Counted from the first letter of the stretch, positions 18,857-28,229 are shown. The stretch: 64,000 nucleotides of DNA from Amycolatopsis sulphurea (GCF_002564045.1 NZ_PDJK01000001.1:1178001-1242000), one strand, 5' to 3'. The notes: generated by a model not told the origin, from the sequence alone. Program-made: numbers and translations.

Positions 18857-19741
18857 GTGGCGGCGTTCCTGGCTGAGGTGCCCAACGCCAACACCGCCCG
18901 CGCCTACGGCATCGCGCTGCACGCGCTGGTGGACAAGCTCGGCGCCGACACGGCGGTGGGCACGCTGGATGAGGAGGCGACGGTCCAGCGGATCGGCACG
19001 TGGTTCGCCGGCCGCTGGGGCAAGTGCGCGAACTCGACGGTCAACGCGCGGCTGGACGCGCTGCGCTCGGCCGGCGGCTGGTGGCGCACCCAGGGGTGGA
19101 TCACCGGCGACCCGGCCCGGCGCATCCGCCGGCGGCTGCGGGTGCCGGACCGGACCCGCTCGCTGGACCGCGCCGACGTCGAGGCCCTGCTGAACAAGCC
19201 GCACCTGCCGCTGCGGGAACGGACCCTGTGGCGGATGTTGTACGAGACCGCCGCCCGCGCCGAGGAAGTGCTGGCGTTGGACGTGCCGGACCTGGACCGC
19301 CCCAACCGCAAGGCGAAGGTCCGCCGCAAGGGCGGCGCGAACGACATCATCGTGTGGCGCACCGGGACCGCCCGGTTGTTGCCCCGGCTTCTGGATGGCC
19401 GGAAGTCCGGGCCGGTGTTCCTGACCGACCGGCGGGCGCGGGTCGAACTGGCGCCGATGGACCTCGATACGGAGTCCGGCCGGGCGCGGTTGTCCTACCG
19501 GCGGGCGGCCGAATGTTTCGAGGCCGCCACCGCGAAGATGCCCGGCGGGCCATGGACACTGCACCAACTCCGGCACTCGGCGCTGACCCACGCGGCCGAG
19601 GACGGCGCGAACACCTCCACCCTGCTGTCCTTCTCCGGCCACACCAGCGTCGCCTCGCTGACCCGCTACGCGCGGGTCTCGCCGGAAGCATTGGCCCGCT
19701 GGCAGCAGGCCCGCGCCCCGGCCAACCGCCGCCGGTCCTGA
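18857..19741 (+). CDS. Tyrosine recombinase (phage-integrase family), putative transposon resolvase
   Basis: A 294-aa site-specific recombinase. The N-terminal SAM-like core-binding domain (about 1-95) includes NANTARAYGIALHALVDKLG. The catalytic domain (about 105-285) has all expected residues: Arg in TAARAEEV, Lys in VRRKGG, HQLRHS, the second His in GHTSV and nucleophile Tyr in LTRYARVSPEAL. It lies inside a Tn3-family element, where tyrosine recombinases of the TnpI or TnpS type resolve cointegrates. It is 367 bp from the candidate core at 18464. GTG 18857 is the first plausible start, but the frame stays open upstream and start choice is uncertain. A separate chromosomal integrase function is less likely given its location. 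Confidence 0.85.
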   Translation: MAAFLAEVPNANTARAYGIALHALVDKLGADTAVGTLDEEATVQRIGTWFAGRWGKCANSTVNARLDALRSAGGWWRTQGWITGDPARRIRRRLRVPDRTRSLDRADVEALLNKPHLPLRERTLWRMLYETAARAEEVLALDVPDLDRPNRKAKVRRKGGANDIIVWRTGTARLLPRLLDGRKSGPVFLTDRRARVELAPMDLDTESGRARLSYRRAAECFEAATAKMPGGPWTLHQLRHSALTHAAEDGANTSTLLSFSGHTSVASLTRYARVSPEALARWQQARAPANRRRS

Positions 19742-20079
19742 CCGCGCCGATCGGGTGAATGGTCATTGCCCGCCGACCGCCCGGTTCTGGGTTGTCGGGG
19801 GGTGGGCGACAACATGGAGCTACCTCACCGGCACGGAAAGGATTTCCGCTGTGGCCACCGAGTCAACGCAGGCACCGGCTGACTTCGGCACAATCCAACT
19901 CCCGACTCCGTCTGGGCCTGGATCTGTGGCAATTCGATCTGGCCCACTGCGCGACATTCTCAGGCGCCACGTGCTGCTTTGATCGAATGCTGAACCATTG
20001 ATCAGGCGAAATGCCCCGTCACTCATGCATGGTTTCCTTTCGTGGCCATGCCGTTTCCTGTGGTGGACGTGACTTGGCC
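19742..20079. other. Gene-poor spacer in transposon with one possible small ORF
   Basis: No recognisable gene in 338 bp. A GTG at 19851 has GGAAAGG 9 nt upstream and opens a 43-codon frame (to 19982) starting MATESTQAPADFGTIQLPTP. It has no recognised family. GC content is lower here than in the flanking genes. It is reported as a possible small protein only. Confidence 0.3.
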
Positions 20080-20763
20080 TCAGGGTTCGCGGGCGCGGAG
20101 GTACGCGTCCAGGTCGGCGGCGCCCTTGAGCATGGCGCGGCCCCGGGCGGACAGGCAGGCCTGCCAGTCGCGCAGGGTCGACTCCAGCGGGGCGACGCCT
20201 CCGGCGGAGTGGACCTGGGCGATCAGCGGGGCGATCTGCTCCAGCAGGTAGCCGCCCCGCCTGAGCTGGTGGGCCAGCCGGGCGTCCCATACGTCGGCCG
20301 CGCTGTAGATCCGGTAGCCCGTCTGCGGATCGCGGCGCGGCTGGACCAGCCCGGCGTTCTCCCATTTGCGCAGGGTGGCAGGGCGGAGGCCGAGCCTCTT
20401 GGCCAGGGGGCCGATGAACGTGTCGCCGCGTTCCTGCGGCACGGGTGCCAGATCGCGGAGCGTGGCTTCGACGGCCTGGAGGGTGCGGCGGTCGTCGAGG
20501 AGCTGGCCGTGGCTCTCGTCGATGAGCCGCAGCGCGTCCTCGGTGGCACCCCGGTTGACCGCCTGCATGATCGATGTGGCCGTCTGGCGACCGTGCCCGG
20601 GCACGAGGGCGAGGAACGCGCGCAGGGCTTGCGCGTGCAGCGGCGTGTAGGTGCGGTAGCCGTGGACGGTGCGTTCGGCGGCGGGCAGGATGCCGGCGTC
20701 CTCGTAGTTCCTGATCGCCTGGGTGGACAGGCCGTGCTCGCGCGCCAGGTCCACTGGCCTCAT
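20080..20763 (-). CDS. MerR-type regulator with two tandem DNA-binding domains (TioE-like)
   Basis: A 227-aa transcription factor. The first MerR helix-turn-helix is residues 1-75 (MRPVDLAREHGLSTQAIRNY, then GYRTYTPLHAQALRAFLALV). A second lies at about 125-195 (LAKRLGLRPATLRKWENAGL, then GYRIYSAADVWDARLAHQLR). Two MerR domains in one chain are typical of TioE-like regulators, which are not metal sensors of the classic type. It is divergent from the erythromycin-esterase-like gene, with 91 bp between starts, so control of that gene and of itself is likely. ATG 20763 begins exactly at the domain. Inducer unknown. Confidence 0.85.
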   Translation of the reverse strand: MRPVDLAREHGLSTQAIRNYEDAGILPAAERTVHGYRTYTPLHAQALRAFLALVPGHGRQTATSIMQAVNRGATEDALRLIDESHGQLLDDRRTLQAVEATLRDLAPVPQERGDTFIGPLAKRLGLRPATLRKWENAGLVQPRRDPQTGYRIYSAADVWDARLAHQLRRGGYLLEQIAPLIAQVHSAGGVAPLESTLRDWQACLSARGRAMLKGAADLDAYLRAREP

Positions 20764-20833
20764 GGGTGCATCACCGATTGAAGGTCCGTCGCGATGAGAG
20801 CGGGGATTTCCAGGCCAAAGTTTACACCGAGTG

Positions 20834-20851
20834 TTCAACGATACCGTTGAA
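20834..20851. promoter_or_regulatory. Inverted repeat before the erythromycin-esterase-like gene
   Basis: TTCAACG (20834-20840) and CGTTGAA (20845-20851) form a perfect 7-4-7 dyad that ends 3 bp before ATG 20855. A TTTACA box lies just upstream (20821-20826). It is a plausible operator for the divergent double-MerR regulator. Confidence 0.5.
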
Positions 20852-20854
20852 GGT

Positions 20855-22030
20855 ATGGATATCAAGGACACGGCCCGGCCGCTCGATGGCGCGGGCGTCT
20901 CGGCGTTCCTGCGGTCGCTTCCCGCCAAGCCCCTGCTGCTCGGCCTGGGCGAGGCCAGGCACTTCGTGGGGGAGCTGGGCGAGTTGCGCAACGAGATCTT
21001 CCGGCATCTGGTCGAGCACGAGGGCTACCGGTCGTTCGCCATCGAGAGCGACTGTCTCATGGGCCTCGTGGTGGACGACTACATCACGACGGGCGCGGGC
21101 ACGCTCGATGACGTCATGGAACGCGGCTTCAGCCACGGCTTCGGCGCGTCACCGGCCAACCGCGAGCTCGTGCGCTGGATGCGCGCGTACAACGAGGAGC
21201 ATGACGGAAAGCTGCGGTTCTTCGGGTTCGATGGCCCTCTGGAGTATTGGGCGGCGAGCCCGCGCCAGGCGCTCACCGCCCTCTATGCTCTCCTCGACGG
21301 CCCGCTCCCCTGCACTGTAGTAACCAGGGAAACCCTCGACACGCTGCTGGGCCCGGACGACCGGTGGTCGAACGAGGCCGCGGCCATGGATCCATCCCAA
21401 TCGATCGGCCAGTCCGCCGACGCCCAGCGGCTGCGGCTGATCGCAGACGACCTGGTGGCGCTGCTCGACACGCAGGCGCCGCAGCTGAGCGCGGAGAACA
21501 GGGAGCGGGCGGCACTGTACGGGCGCACCGCCACCGGCCTGCTCCGCTACCACTACTGGATGGCCGACGCGTCCCCGGCACGGTGGACCCGGCTGTCGGC
21601 CCTGCGGGACGCGATGATGGCCGCCAACCTGCATACCGTCGCCGAGCACGGCCCGGCCCTGGTCTTCGCCTCCAACCTCCACCTGCAACGGAACAAGAGC
21701 TTCATGCCGTTCGGCGACCAGCAGCTGGAGTGGTGGAGCGCGGGGGCGATCACCGGGACGCGCCTGGGCGACCGGTACGCCTTCCTGGCCTCGGCCCTCG
21801 GCACGGCCGGCGACAACACCCCGCCCCCGGACACCGTCGAGGGCATCCTGTCCACGCTCCCGTGGGACCACTCTCTCATCGACGCCCGCCGCCTAGCCGA
21901 GGCCATCACGAAGCCCGCCCCGCGCATCTCCCACGATCTCGCCTATTTCCCGCTGGACCCGGCCCAGCTCGACATGATCGACGGCGTCGTCTTCCTCAAG
22001 CAGGCTGTCAGGCTGAGCCGGCTGGGTTGA
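20855..22030 (+). CDS. Erythromycin esterase family protein
   Basis: A 391-aa member of the EreA/EreB-like hydrolase family, some of which inactivate macrolides by opening the lactone ring; others have unknown substrates. The metal-independent active-site segment GLGEARHFVGELGELRNEIF (Glu and His) is present near residues 33-52. Further family motifs are FAIESDCLMGLVVDDY, MRAYNEEHDGKLRFFGFDG and NLHLQRNK, the last with a catalytic-region His. ATG 20855 was chosen over 20831 because it starts just after the dyad. It is the cargo of the Tn3-type transposon together with its divergent regulator. Whether it acts on macrolides cannot be told from sequence. Confidence 0.88.
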   Translation: MDIKDTARPLDGAGVSAFLRSLPAKPLLLGLGEARHFVGELGELRNEIFRHLVEHEGYRSFAIESDCLMGLVVDDYITTGAGTLDDVMERGFSHGFGASPANRELVRWMRAYNEEHDGKLRFFGFDGPLEYWAASPRQALTALYALLDGPLPCTVVTRETLDTLLGPDDRWSNEAAAMDPSQSIGQSADAQRLRLIADDLVALLDTQAPQLSAENRERAALYGRTATGLLRYHYWMADASPARWTRLSALRDAMMAANLHTVAEHGPALVFASNLHLQRNKSFMPFGDQQLEWWSAGAITGTRLGDRYAFLASALGTAGDNTPPPDTVEGILSTLPWDHSLIDARRLAEAITKPAPRISHDLAYFPLDPAQLDMIDGVVFLKQAVRLSRLG

Positions 22031-22041
22031 CAGGCCGGACG

Positions 22042-22202
22042 CGGTGCTGTCCACCGCGATCGTGGCCGCCGCCGGTGTATCTGGTCTGCTCTCGGCGCAG
22101 GCCACGATGGCCGCCGGAGACCGGGCCGGTGCGGTGGCCATCCTCAGCAAGGGCGTCCAGGAGTTGCGGGTCGCCGCCGACCGCGCCACGCGGCTGCCCT
22201 GA
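22042..22202 (+). pseudogene. C-terminal ORF fragment in transposon
   Basis: An open stretch of about 53 codons ending at TGA 22200-22202. The residues (STAIVAAAGVSGLLSAQATM and AGAVAILSKGVQELRVAADR) have no good start and an alanine-rich helical pattern. It may be the tail of a lost cargo gene. No family recognised. Confidence 0.3.
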
Positions 22203-22211
22203 CCAGCGTGG

Positions 22212-25200
22212 TCAGCCCGACTCGTCCTCCTCGTCGGTATCCACGGTGTTGGGGTCGCGCAGCGGGCGCAGCCGGCCGACCAGATCGGTGGGCAGCAGAA
22301 ACGAGTACCGGCCCAGCATGTTGATGTGGTGGCGCACGAACGGGGACAGCCGGACGGCGTCCTCGTCGCGGACCTCGTGGCCGCCAGCGCGCAGCTCCGC
22401 GATCGCCGCGTCGAGGTAGCGGGTGTTGAACAGCACGATCGCGTTCAAGACCAGGCCCAGCGCGCCGAGCTGGTCCTCCATGCCCTCGTAGTAGCGCTGC
22501 CGCAGTTCGCCACGTTTACCGTGGAAGATCTCCCGACCCAGCGAGTGGCGGCCTTCCTGGAGATTGCCCTGGCCCTTCATGGTCTTGCGGTAGCCGGGGT
22601 CGTCGGCGGTGCGCAGCACATGCAGGCTCTTGTGGATACGGCCGTAGTTCGCGACCGCCTCACCAAGCTGGGTGGGATGCCCGTCGCGGGACAGCATCCG
22701 GATCACATCATGGGCGCGGACGGCGCCGGTGTGGATGGACGCGATCACCCGCAGGATGTCCTCCCAGTGCCGGGACACCCTGGCCAGGTCGACCCGGCCG
22801 CGGGCCGCTTGGTTGAACGGCCCGTAGTCGGCTTTCTGGTCGACCCGCCACAGCTTCTGGTCGGGCAGGTCGGCCAGTTGCAGCGCGTAGGTCCAGCCCG
22901 CCAACGACAGCAAGCCGAAGACAATGTCGCTGTACGAGGCGGTCTCCGTCACGATCATCTGCGGTTTCGTGCCGCCGTCGCGGTCATACAGCACGTCCAG
23001 CACGTACAGCGAGTCGCGGGGGGTGCCGGCCACGACCTTCGCCCCCAGGCCAGCGGCCTGGTCGTTGATCATGTTCAGCCAGGTCGCGCCCCGTGATCCT
23101 CGGCCGCGGGGCCAGTACCGCGGATTGGATCCGGAGTGGATGGTGCGCACCGGCACGACGAACCGCATCCCGTCGACCGACGCGACATGCCCGCCGCCCC
23201 AGAGCTGGGCCAGGTCAATGCCGGCCTGGGCCTCAATCAGCGCGGCATTCGCAGCGCGGATGGTGTCCAACCGCAGGTAGTGGGCGTCCACATGCGCCAA
23301 CCGGTCCCGCGTCAGGGCCTCGACGTTGGACTTCACCACCGGTCGGCGGGTGATGTTGCACGCCTCGACCACCAGCAGCGCCGCGATCGTCACCCCGAGG
23401 TCGGTCAGCCGGGTCTCGCCGCCGGTGATCGAGGTGAACGCGGCGTCGGCACCTGTCCAGGAGAACACCTCCAGCAGCACCTCGGGCAGATCCACGCGCG
23501 GCAGCATCCGGTTGGTCAGCCGGCGCAGCTCGACCAGGCTGGGCGGGTCGGCCTCGGCGGGCAGCGCCGCCAGGTGCAGCCGGCCCTCGTCATCGAAGCT
23601 GGCCGCGGCGTTGCCGGGCAGCCGGCCGACCACGTCGAGGTAGGTGGCGTGCAGCAGCTCGGCGCGCTGCGCCAGGTGCTCATCCGGGGCGTCGGGCAGG
23701 CCGAGACTGGCCAGCACCATCGGCTTGGCCGTGGTCCACGCGGCGCCACCGAGCAGCTTGGCGCGTGGATCACCCCACTTCGAGGAGTTGGTGGCGAAGA
23801 TGTCGCGGTGGCGCAGGTGCCGATGGAACTGCTCCGGCACGCAGAACGTCCAAGCCCGCCAATCCACACTGCCCGGCTCCAGGTCCGGCGCCTGGAGCAC
23901 CAGCCGCCGCCACGAGCCGATCAGCAGGTCCTGGTCGATCTCCTCGACGCCGACCTTGTTCCGGCCGCCGCCCCACAGCCGCGGCAGGTCCCGCAGCGCG
24001 GCCAGCACCCGGTGCCCGGCCGGCGTGGCACCGAACCGAATCACCTTGCACAGCAACGGAAGGAACGGCCGCACGGTGTGGTAACGCTTGACCAGCTCGG
24101 TGCGCCACGCGGCGTCCGCGTCGTCATCGGCCGGGCCGGCCAGGTCCACGATGTAAGTGAGGGCCTGCGTGATCTCCTTGCGGGAGGCGACTGTCTCGAT
24201 CTGTTCCCACACCTGGGTCAGGCTGGCAACTCGACGTCGATCCCGTCGTGCTCGGCCTGCGCGGTCAGGTCCTCGCTGGCGCCGGTGATCTCCAAGAACA
24301 CACCATAGCCGCGGCGATGGTCACCGACGCCTTGCCCAGCTTCGGGAACACCCGGATCTTCTGCTTGTTCGATTCCCGCTCCGCGCGAGCCAACAGCTTG
24401 CTGACGAACAGCACGTCCAGCAGGTCCAGCGCGTCGTCCACCGCGCGGGTTTGCAAGTACACCACGGTGGCCAACAGAGTGGCCAGCCGGCGGCTGTCGG
24501 GGTGCCGGCGCAGCAGCGTGGCCTTGCCTTCCATGCCGTAGCGGGACAGCTCGGCCAACCGTCGCGGCGGTACCACGGAGGCGTCTACCTCGCCCAGCCC
24601 CTGGCCCAGGATCTCGGCGGCCCGTTCCAACGCCTCGATCATCACCGGCCCCGACACTCGCGTGGGCGGCCGGCGCAGCGCATCCAGCCGCGAGGTGCGG
24701 TGCCCGTCGCCGACATCGAGCAGGCGGTCCAGCATCGCCTTCTGCTCGTCGGTCAGGAGCGCGTACAGCGTCTCCCACAATCGCTGGGTCGCCACGTCCC
24801 GCCGGCTGGCCACCAGCCGAACCAGCGTGGTCACACCCGGCAGCAACGCCCGGCGTTCCCGCAGCCACGTCACGCTCGCGTCGAACAGCGCCTTCGGCCC
24901 GTCCCCCGTGGTCCAGGCCCGCCCCTCGATCCACTCGGTCAACTCGTCGTCGACCTCGGCGAACTCGCGCCAGTCGTCCGCCTCGCGGATCTCGCCGGCG
25001 TGATCGGTGCGGGTCTGCTCCCGCTCACCGTAGGACTTCAGGCACGACGGGTCGGCGATATCGAGCTGTTCGGCCAGGTACTCCACCAGCACGGCCGGCA
25101 CGTCCAGCGGATCGTCCAGGAACCGGCCCACATACCGGACCGTCGCGAGCTGGACCGCGAACCCGAGCTTGTTGTGGTCGCGACGCTTGGGCTCGATCAA

Positions 25201-25314
25201 CGCCCGGTCGACGTCGTCGAGGAAGAAGTACCGCTCCAACTCCGCACGGGTGAACCCGCCGGGGAATCGGCCGTACGCCGACGCCTGCTCGTCGGATAAG
25301 AACTCAACTGGCAA
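22212..25314 (-). pseudogene. tnpA: Tn3-family transposase TnpA, disrupted by two frame changes
   Basis: DDE transposase of the Tn3 family, about 1000 aa if joined. The N-terminal part (TTG 25314 with AGGAG 7 nt upstream, to about 24300) has FLSDEQASAYGRFPGGFTRA, typical of actinobacterial Tn3 transposases. The frame changes near 24300 to one reading FLEITGASEDLTAQAEHDG and again near 24225 to the C-terminal part (24212-22212). That part holds SVDGMRF (first catalytic Asp), VTETASYSDIVFGL and NLQEGRHSLGREIFHGKRGEL (catalytic Glu region). The second catalytic Asp usually sits in T-D-T; here it reads T-E-T. Two indels within 100 bp suggest a dead gene; sequencing error is the alternative. Confidence 0.85.
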
Positions 25315-25535
25315 CGCAACTCTCCTGGCTGCAACACCGCCCACCGTGGCGGAACCGCCGGTAGATCAGCAGCACACCACCAGGTGAGTCAACCAGCAGA
25401 CCAGCAGGTCAAGACATGATCACGGCCTAACGTTGGTTTCCGGTCCGATGTTCCTCGACGGCCTTTACGTACTCGACCGAATGCTCTCCACAACTGGTTG
25501 CGCGGTGGCGCGACCACGAGTCACGAGGAGGTGTC

Positions 25536-25694
25536 GTGTTCAAGAAGCTGATCTGGACGGTCGTCAAGATCTCGGCAAAGAAGGGAGTCGCAGAGGCCGC
25601 GCGTAACAACGCGCAGGCGCAGGAGAACCTCAAGGCGCTGGCGGACCTGGCCACGCAGGCCATGCAGAACACCCTCAAGGCGGGGGTCGAATGA
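25536..25694 (+). CDS. Small hypothetical protein upstream of YidB-like gene
   Basis: A 52-aa basic-then-amphipathic protein (MFKKLIWTVVKISAKKGVAE) from GTG 25536, with GAGGAG 5 nt upstream. Its stop overlaps the ATG of the next gene (ATGA, 25691-25694), so the two are translationally coupled. No family recognised; the short hydrophobic N-terminus followed by a helical Ala/Gln-rich tail could associate with the membrane. The right end of the Tn3 element lies 72 bp upstream, so the original promoter may have been displaced. Confidence 0.65.
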   Translation: MFKKLIWTVVKISAKKGVAEAARNNAQAQENLKALADLATQAMQNTLKAGVE

Positions 25695-26005
25695 GCGTGG
25701 ACGCTCCCGAGGTCGATCCGATCGACCTGGGACAACTGCTGCTTCTCTTGGCCGACAACGGGTTCGCCGCAGAGGTCGGGTCCTGGGTCAGCGTCGAGAC
25801 GCCGAATCAGCCGATCACCGGGGAACAGCTCCTGGGCGTCCTGGAACTGCAAGAGGCAGCGACCGGAGCCGGGATGAGCGTGCATGAGTACGCCGACCAG
25901 CTTGCACAGGCACTGCCCGCCGCCGCCAACGCGGTTACCCCGGAGGGCGAGCTGCCCGAGGACGACGAATTCAAGCGGCACCTCCAGGACTTCTGCGAGC
26001 GGTAG
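25691..26005 (+). CDS. YidB-like (DUF937) protein
   Basis: A 104-aa acidic protein. The stretch LLLLADNGFAAEVGSWVSVE then TPNQPITGEQLLGVL, followed by EYADQLAQALPAAANAVTPE, matches the YidB/DUF937 pattern, in which a W-V-x-x-x-x-N-x-P-I turn precedes a helical tail that ends in LTP-(D/E)-G. YidB proteins are small and soluble with no settled function. It is coupled to the 52-aa gene just upstream and followed by a bidirectional hairpin at 26038. Confidence 0.7.
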   Translation: MSVDAPEVDPIDLGQLLLLLADNGFAAEVGSWVSVETPNQPITGEQLLGVLELQEAATGAGMSVHEYADQLAQALPAAANAVTPEGELPEDDEFKRHLQDFCER

Positions 26006-26037
26006 CGGCCACCAAGCCAGCCGCACGCCGGTCATCC

Positions 26038-26097
26038 CGTCCGCGACTTGGGTGTCCAGCCCGCCATGCCGCAGCCGAACCACCCAAGTCGCGGACG
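26038..26097. terminator. Bidirectional hairpin between YidB-like and M3 peptidase genes
   Basis: Perfect 17-bp arms at 26038-26054 (CGTCCGCGACTTGGGTG) and 26081-26097, loop 26 nt. It lies between convergent genes. There is no T tract. It probably acts as a terminator for both strands. Confidence 0.65.
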
Positions 26098-26153
26098 TGC
26101 CGTCTCAGCCCGCCTTGATCGCCCTGGGAAACGTCAGCCAGTTCACACCCAAA

Positions 26154-26171
26154 TGTATAGGCCGTTATACA
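26154..26171. repeat. TGTATA-N6-TATACA dyad
   Basis: Perfect 6-6-6 dyad just after the M3 peptidase stop. It resembles the GTATA-N6-TATAC dyad at 18256, on the other side of the transposon. It is A/T-rich in a GC-rich setting. Role unknown; it may be an old recombination site or an operator. Confidence 0.4.
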
Positions 26172-26177
26172 CCCAGA

Positions 26178-28229
26178 TCAAGCCGTGCCGAGACCACGCC
26201 GGGTGAGCAGCGGCTGGATCTCCGGACCGCGACCCCGGAACGCCTCGAAGGCTTCCATCGGGTCCACGCTGCCGCCGAGGCCGAGCAGGGTGCGGCGGAA
26301 ATGGTCGCCGTTCTCGCGCTGGAGGCCGCCGTTCTCGGTGAACCATTCCACGGTGTCGGCGTCGAGGACTTCGCTCCAGATATAAGAGTAATAGCCCGCG
26401 CTGTAGCCGCTGGCGAAAATGTGGTTGAAGTACGTCGTGCGGTACCGGGGCGGGATGCTCGCCACGGCGACGCCGGCCTTCTCCAGTGCCTCGGCCTCGA
26501 AGCGCTGCACGTCGTCCACCTGCGCGTCCGGGCCGAGCCGGTGCCAGGCCAGGTCGAGCAGGGCGGCGGCCAGGTACTCGATGGTCCTGAAGCCCTCGCC
26601 GTACTGTTCGGCGTCCTTGAGCTTCGCCACCTGCGCGGGCGGCAGGTGCTCGCCGGTCACGTGGTGCTTGGCGTAGTTGGCCAGCACCTCCGGCCACATC
26701 TGCCACATCTCGTTGACCTGCGAGGGGTATTCCACGAAGTCCCGGGGCACGTTCGTCCCGGAGAACGCCGGGAACTCCACTCCGGACAGCAGCGAGTGCA
26801 GCGCGTGCCCGAACTCGTGGAAAGAGGTGCGCACCTCGTCCAGCGAAAGCAGCGTGGGCTCCCCCGCCGGCGGCTTCGACACGTTGAGCACGTTGACCAC
26901 CACGGTGCGCTTGCCGAGCAGCCGCGACTGGTCCACGAAGTTGTTCATCCACGCGCCGCCACGCTTCGATTCCCGCGCGTAGTAGTCCATCAGGAACAGC
27001 CCGAGCCCGCTGCCGTCCGCGTCGGTCACCTCGAAGATTCGCACTTCGGGGTGGTACTTCGGCAAATCGTGACGCTCGGTGAAAGTCAAGCCGTACAACC
27101 GGTTCGCGGCGAAGAACACGCCGTCGGTGAGGACCCGGTCCAGCTCGAAGTACGGGCGGAGCGCGGCAGTGTCCACATCGTACTGTTCACGACGGACCTT
27201 CTCCGCGTAGAACGCCCAGTCCCACGGCTGCAACGTCGCGCCCGGGACGTCCGCCTCCAGGTACGCCTGCAACTGCGCGGCTTCCACGCGAGCGTTGGCC
27301 ACGGCGGCCGGAGCCAGCCGTTCCAGCAGGCCGCTCGCCGCTTCCAGCGTCTTCGCCGTCTCGTCTTCGATCACGTACGCCGCGTGGTTCGGATAGCCGA
27401 GCAATGCGGCCCGCTCCGCACGCAGCCGGGCGATCTCGATGACGATCGCCTTGTTGTCGTACTCGTTGTCCCGGTTGCCACGCGACACCGATGCGCTGAA
27501 GACACGCTCGCGCACCGCACGGTTCTCCAGTAACGCCAAGGCCGCCTGCGCGGTCGGCAGGGTGAGGGTGAGCACGTACTTGCCCCCCAGCCCCCGCTCC
27601 CCCGCCGCCGAGGCGGCGGCCGCGATCGCCCCCTCGCCCAGCCCGGCGAGCTCCGCCGCGTCGTCGAGCACGACGGCGAGATCATTGGTGTCCCGCAACA
27701 GGTTCTGCGCGAACCGGGTCTGCAGGGTGGACAGTTCGCCGTTCAGCGCACGCAGCTTCTCCTGCTCCGCGGCCGGCAGCCCGGCACCCGCCCGGCGGAA
27801 GTCGGTGTGCACCCGCTCCAGCAGCCGCAGCTGCTCCGGAGTGAGCCCGAGGTCCGCGCGGCGCCCGTGCAGCACGTCGATGCGCGCGAACAGCCGCGGG
27901 TCGAGGTGGATCGCGTCGGAGTGGGCGGCCAGCCGCGGGGCCAGCTCGGCCTGGATCTCCTGGATCGGCTCCGAGGCATCCGAACCGGACAGGTTGAAGA
28001 ACGTCCCGGCCACCCGGCTCAGCAGCGCGCCGGCCCGCTCCATCGCCGCGACGGTGTTGTCGAAGGTCGGCTCGGCGGGCTCCGCCGCGATCCGCTCGAT
28101 CTCCGCGGTGTGCTCGGCGAGCCCGGCCTCGAACGCGGGCAGGTAGTGCTCGTCGGCGACGCGGTCGAACGGGGGCAGCTCGTAGGGCAGCTCGCTGGGG
28201 GCGGCGAACGGGTTGTCCGGCGAAATCAT
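26178..28229 (-). CDS. M3 family zinc oligopeptidase (Dcp/OpdA-like)
   Basis: A 683-aa cytosolic metallopeptidase that degrades short peptides. The HExxH zinc site is TSFHEFGHALHSLLSG; the third ligand region is downstream in PSQVNEMW. The helical N-terminal half and the channel domain (FDNTVAAMERAGALLSRVAG, GYPNHAAYVIEDETAKT) match peptidyl-dipeptidase Dcp and oligopeptidase A. ATG 28229 gives MISPDNPFAAP, with AGGAG about 10 nt upstream; a longer frame to 28286 is not supported. The gene is convergent with the YidB-like operon. It adds to the many peptidases in the window. Confidence 0.94.
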   Translation of the reverse strand: MISPDNPFAAPSELPYELPPFDRVADEHYLPAFEAGLAEHTAEIERIAAEPAEPTFDNTVAAMERAGALLSRVAGTFFNLSGSDASEPIQEIQAELAPRLAAHSDAIHLDPRLFARIDVLHGRRADLGLTPEQLRLLERVHTDFRRAGAGLPAAEQEKLRALNGELSTLQTRFAQNLLRDTNDLAVVLDDAAELAGLGEGAIAAAASAAGERGLGGKYVLTLTLPTAQAALALLENRAVRERVFSASVSRGNRDNEYDNKAIVIEIARLRAERAALLGYPNHAAYVIEDETAKTLEAASGLLERLAPAAVANARVEAAQLQAYLEADVPGATLQPWDWAFYAEKVRREQYDVDTAALRPYFELDRVLTDGVFFAANRLYGLTFTERHDLPKYHPEVRIFEVTDADGSGLGLFLMDYYARESKRGGAWMNNFVDQSRLLGKRTVVVNVLNVSKPPAGEPTLLSLDEVRTSFHEFGHALHSLLSGVEFPAFSGTNVPRDFVEYPSQVNEMWQMWPEVLANYAKHHVTGEHLPPAQVAKLKDAEQYGEGFRTIEYLAAALLDLAWHRLGPDAQVDDVQRFEAEALEKAGVAVASIPPRYRTTYFNHIFASGYSAGYYSYIWSEVLDADTVEWFTENGGLQRENGDHFRRTLLGLGGSVDPMEAFEAFRGRGPEIQPLLTRRGLGTA

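Larger units (their letters stand above)
18360..25468. mobile_element. Tn3-family transposon with 38-bp inverted repeats
   Basis: Left repeat 18365-18402 and right repeat 25426-25463 are 38-bp inverted repeats with one mismatch. They start GGCCGTCGAGGAACATCGG at the outer edge and end ACGTTAGG inside, the length and inner end (ACGTTA) expected for Tn3-family IRs. Similarity continues 6 bp further in. The flanks CTTAC (18360-18364) and TTTAC (25464-25468) differ by one base and fit the family's 5-bp target duplication. Contents: a candidate recombination core, a tyrosine recombinase, a double-MerR regulator, an erythromycin-esterase-like gene, an ORF fragment, and a Tn3 transposase broken by two frame changes. 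Because of that it is probably no longer self-mobile. Confidence 0.88.
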
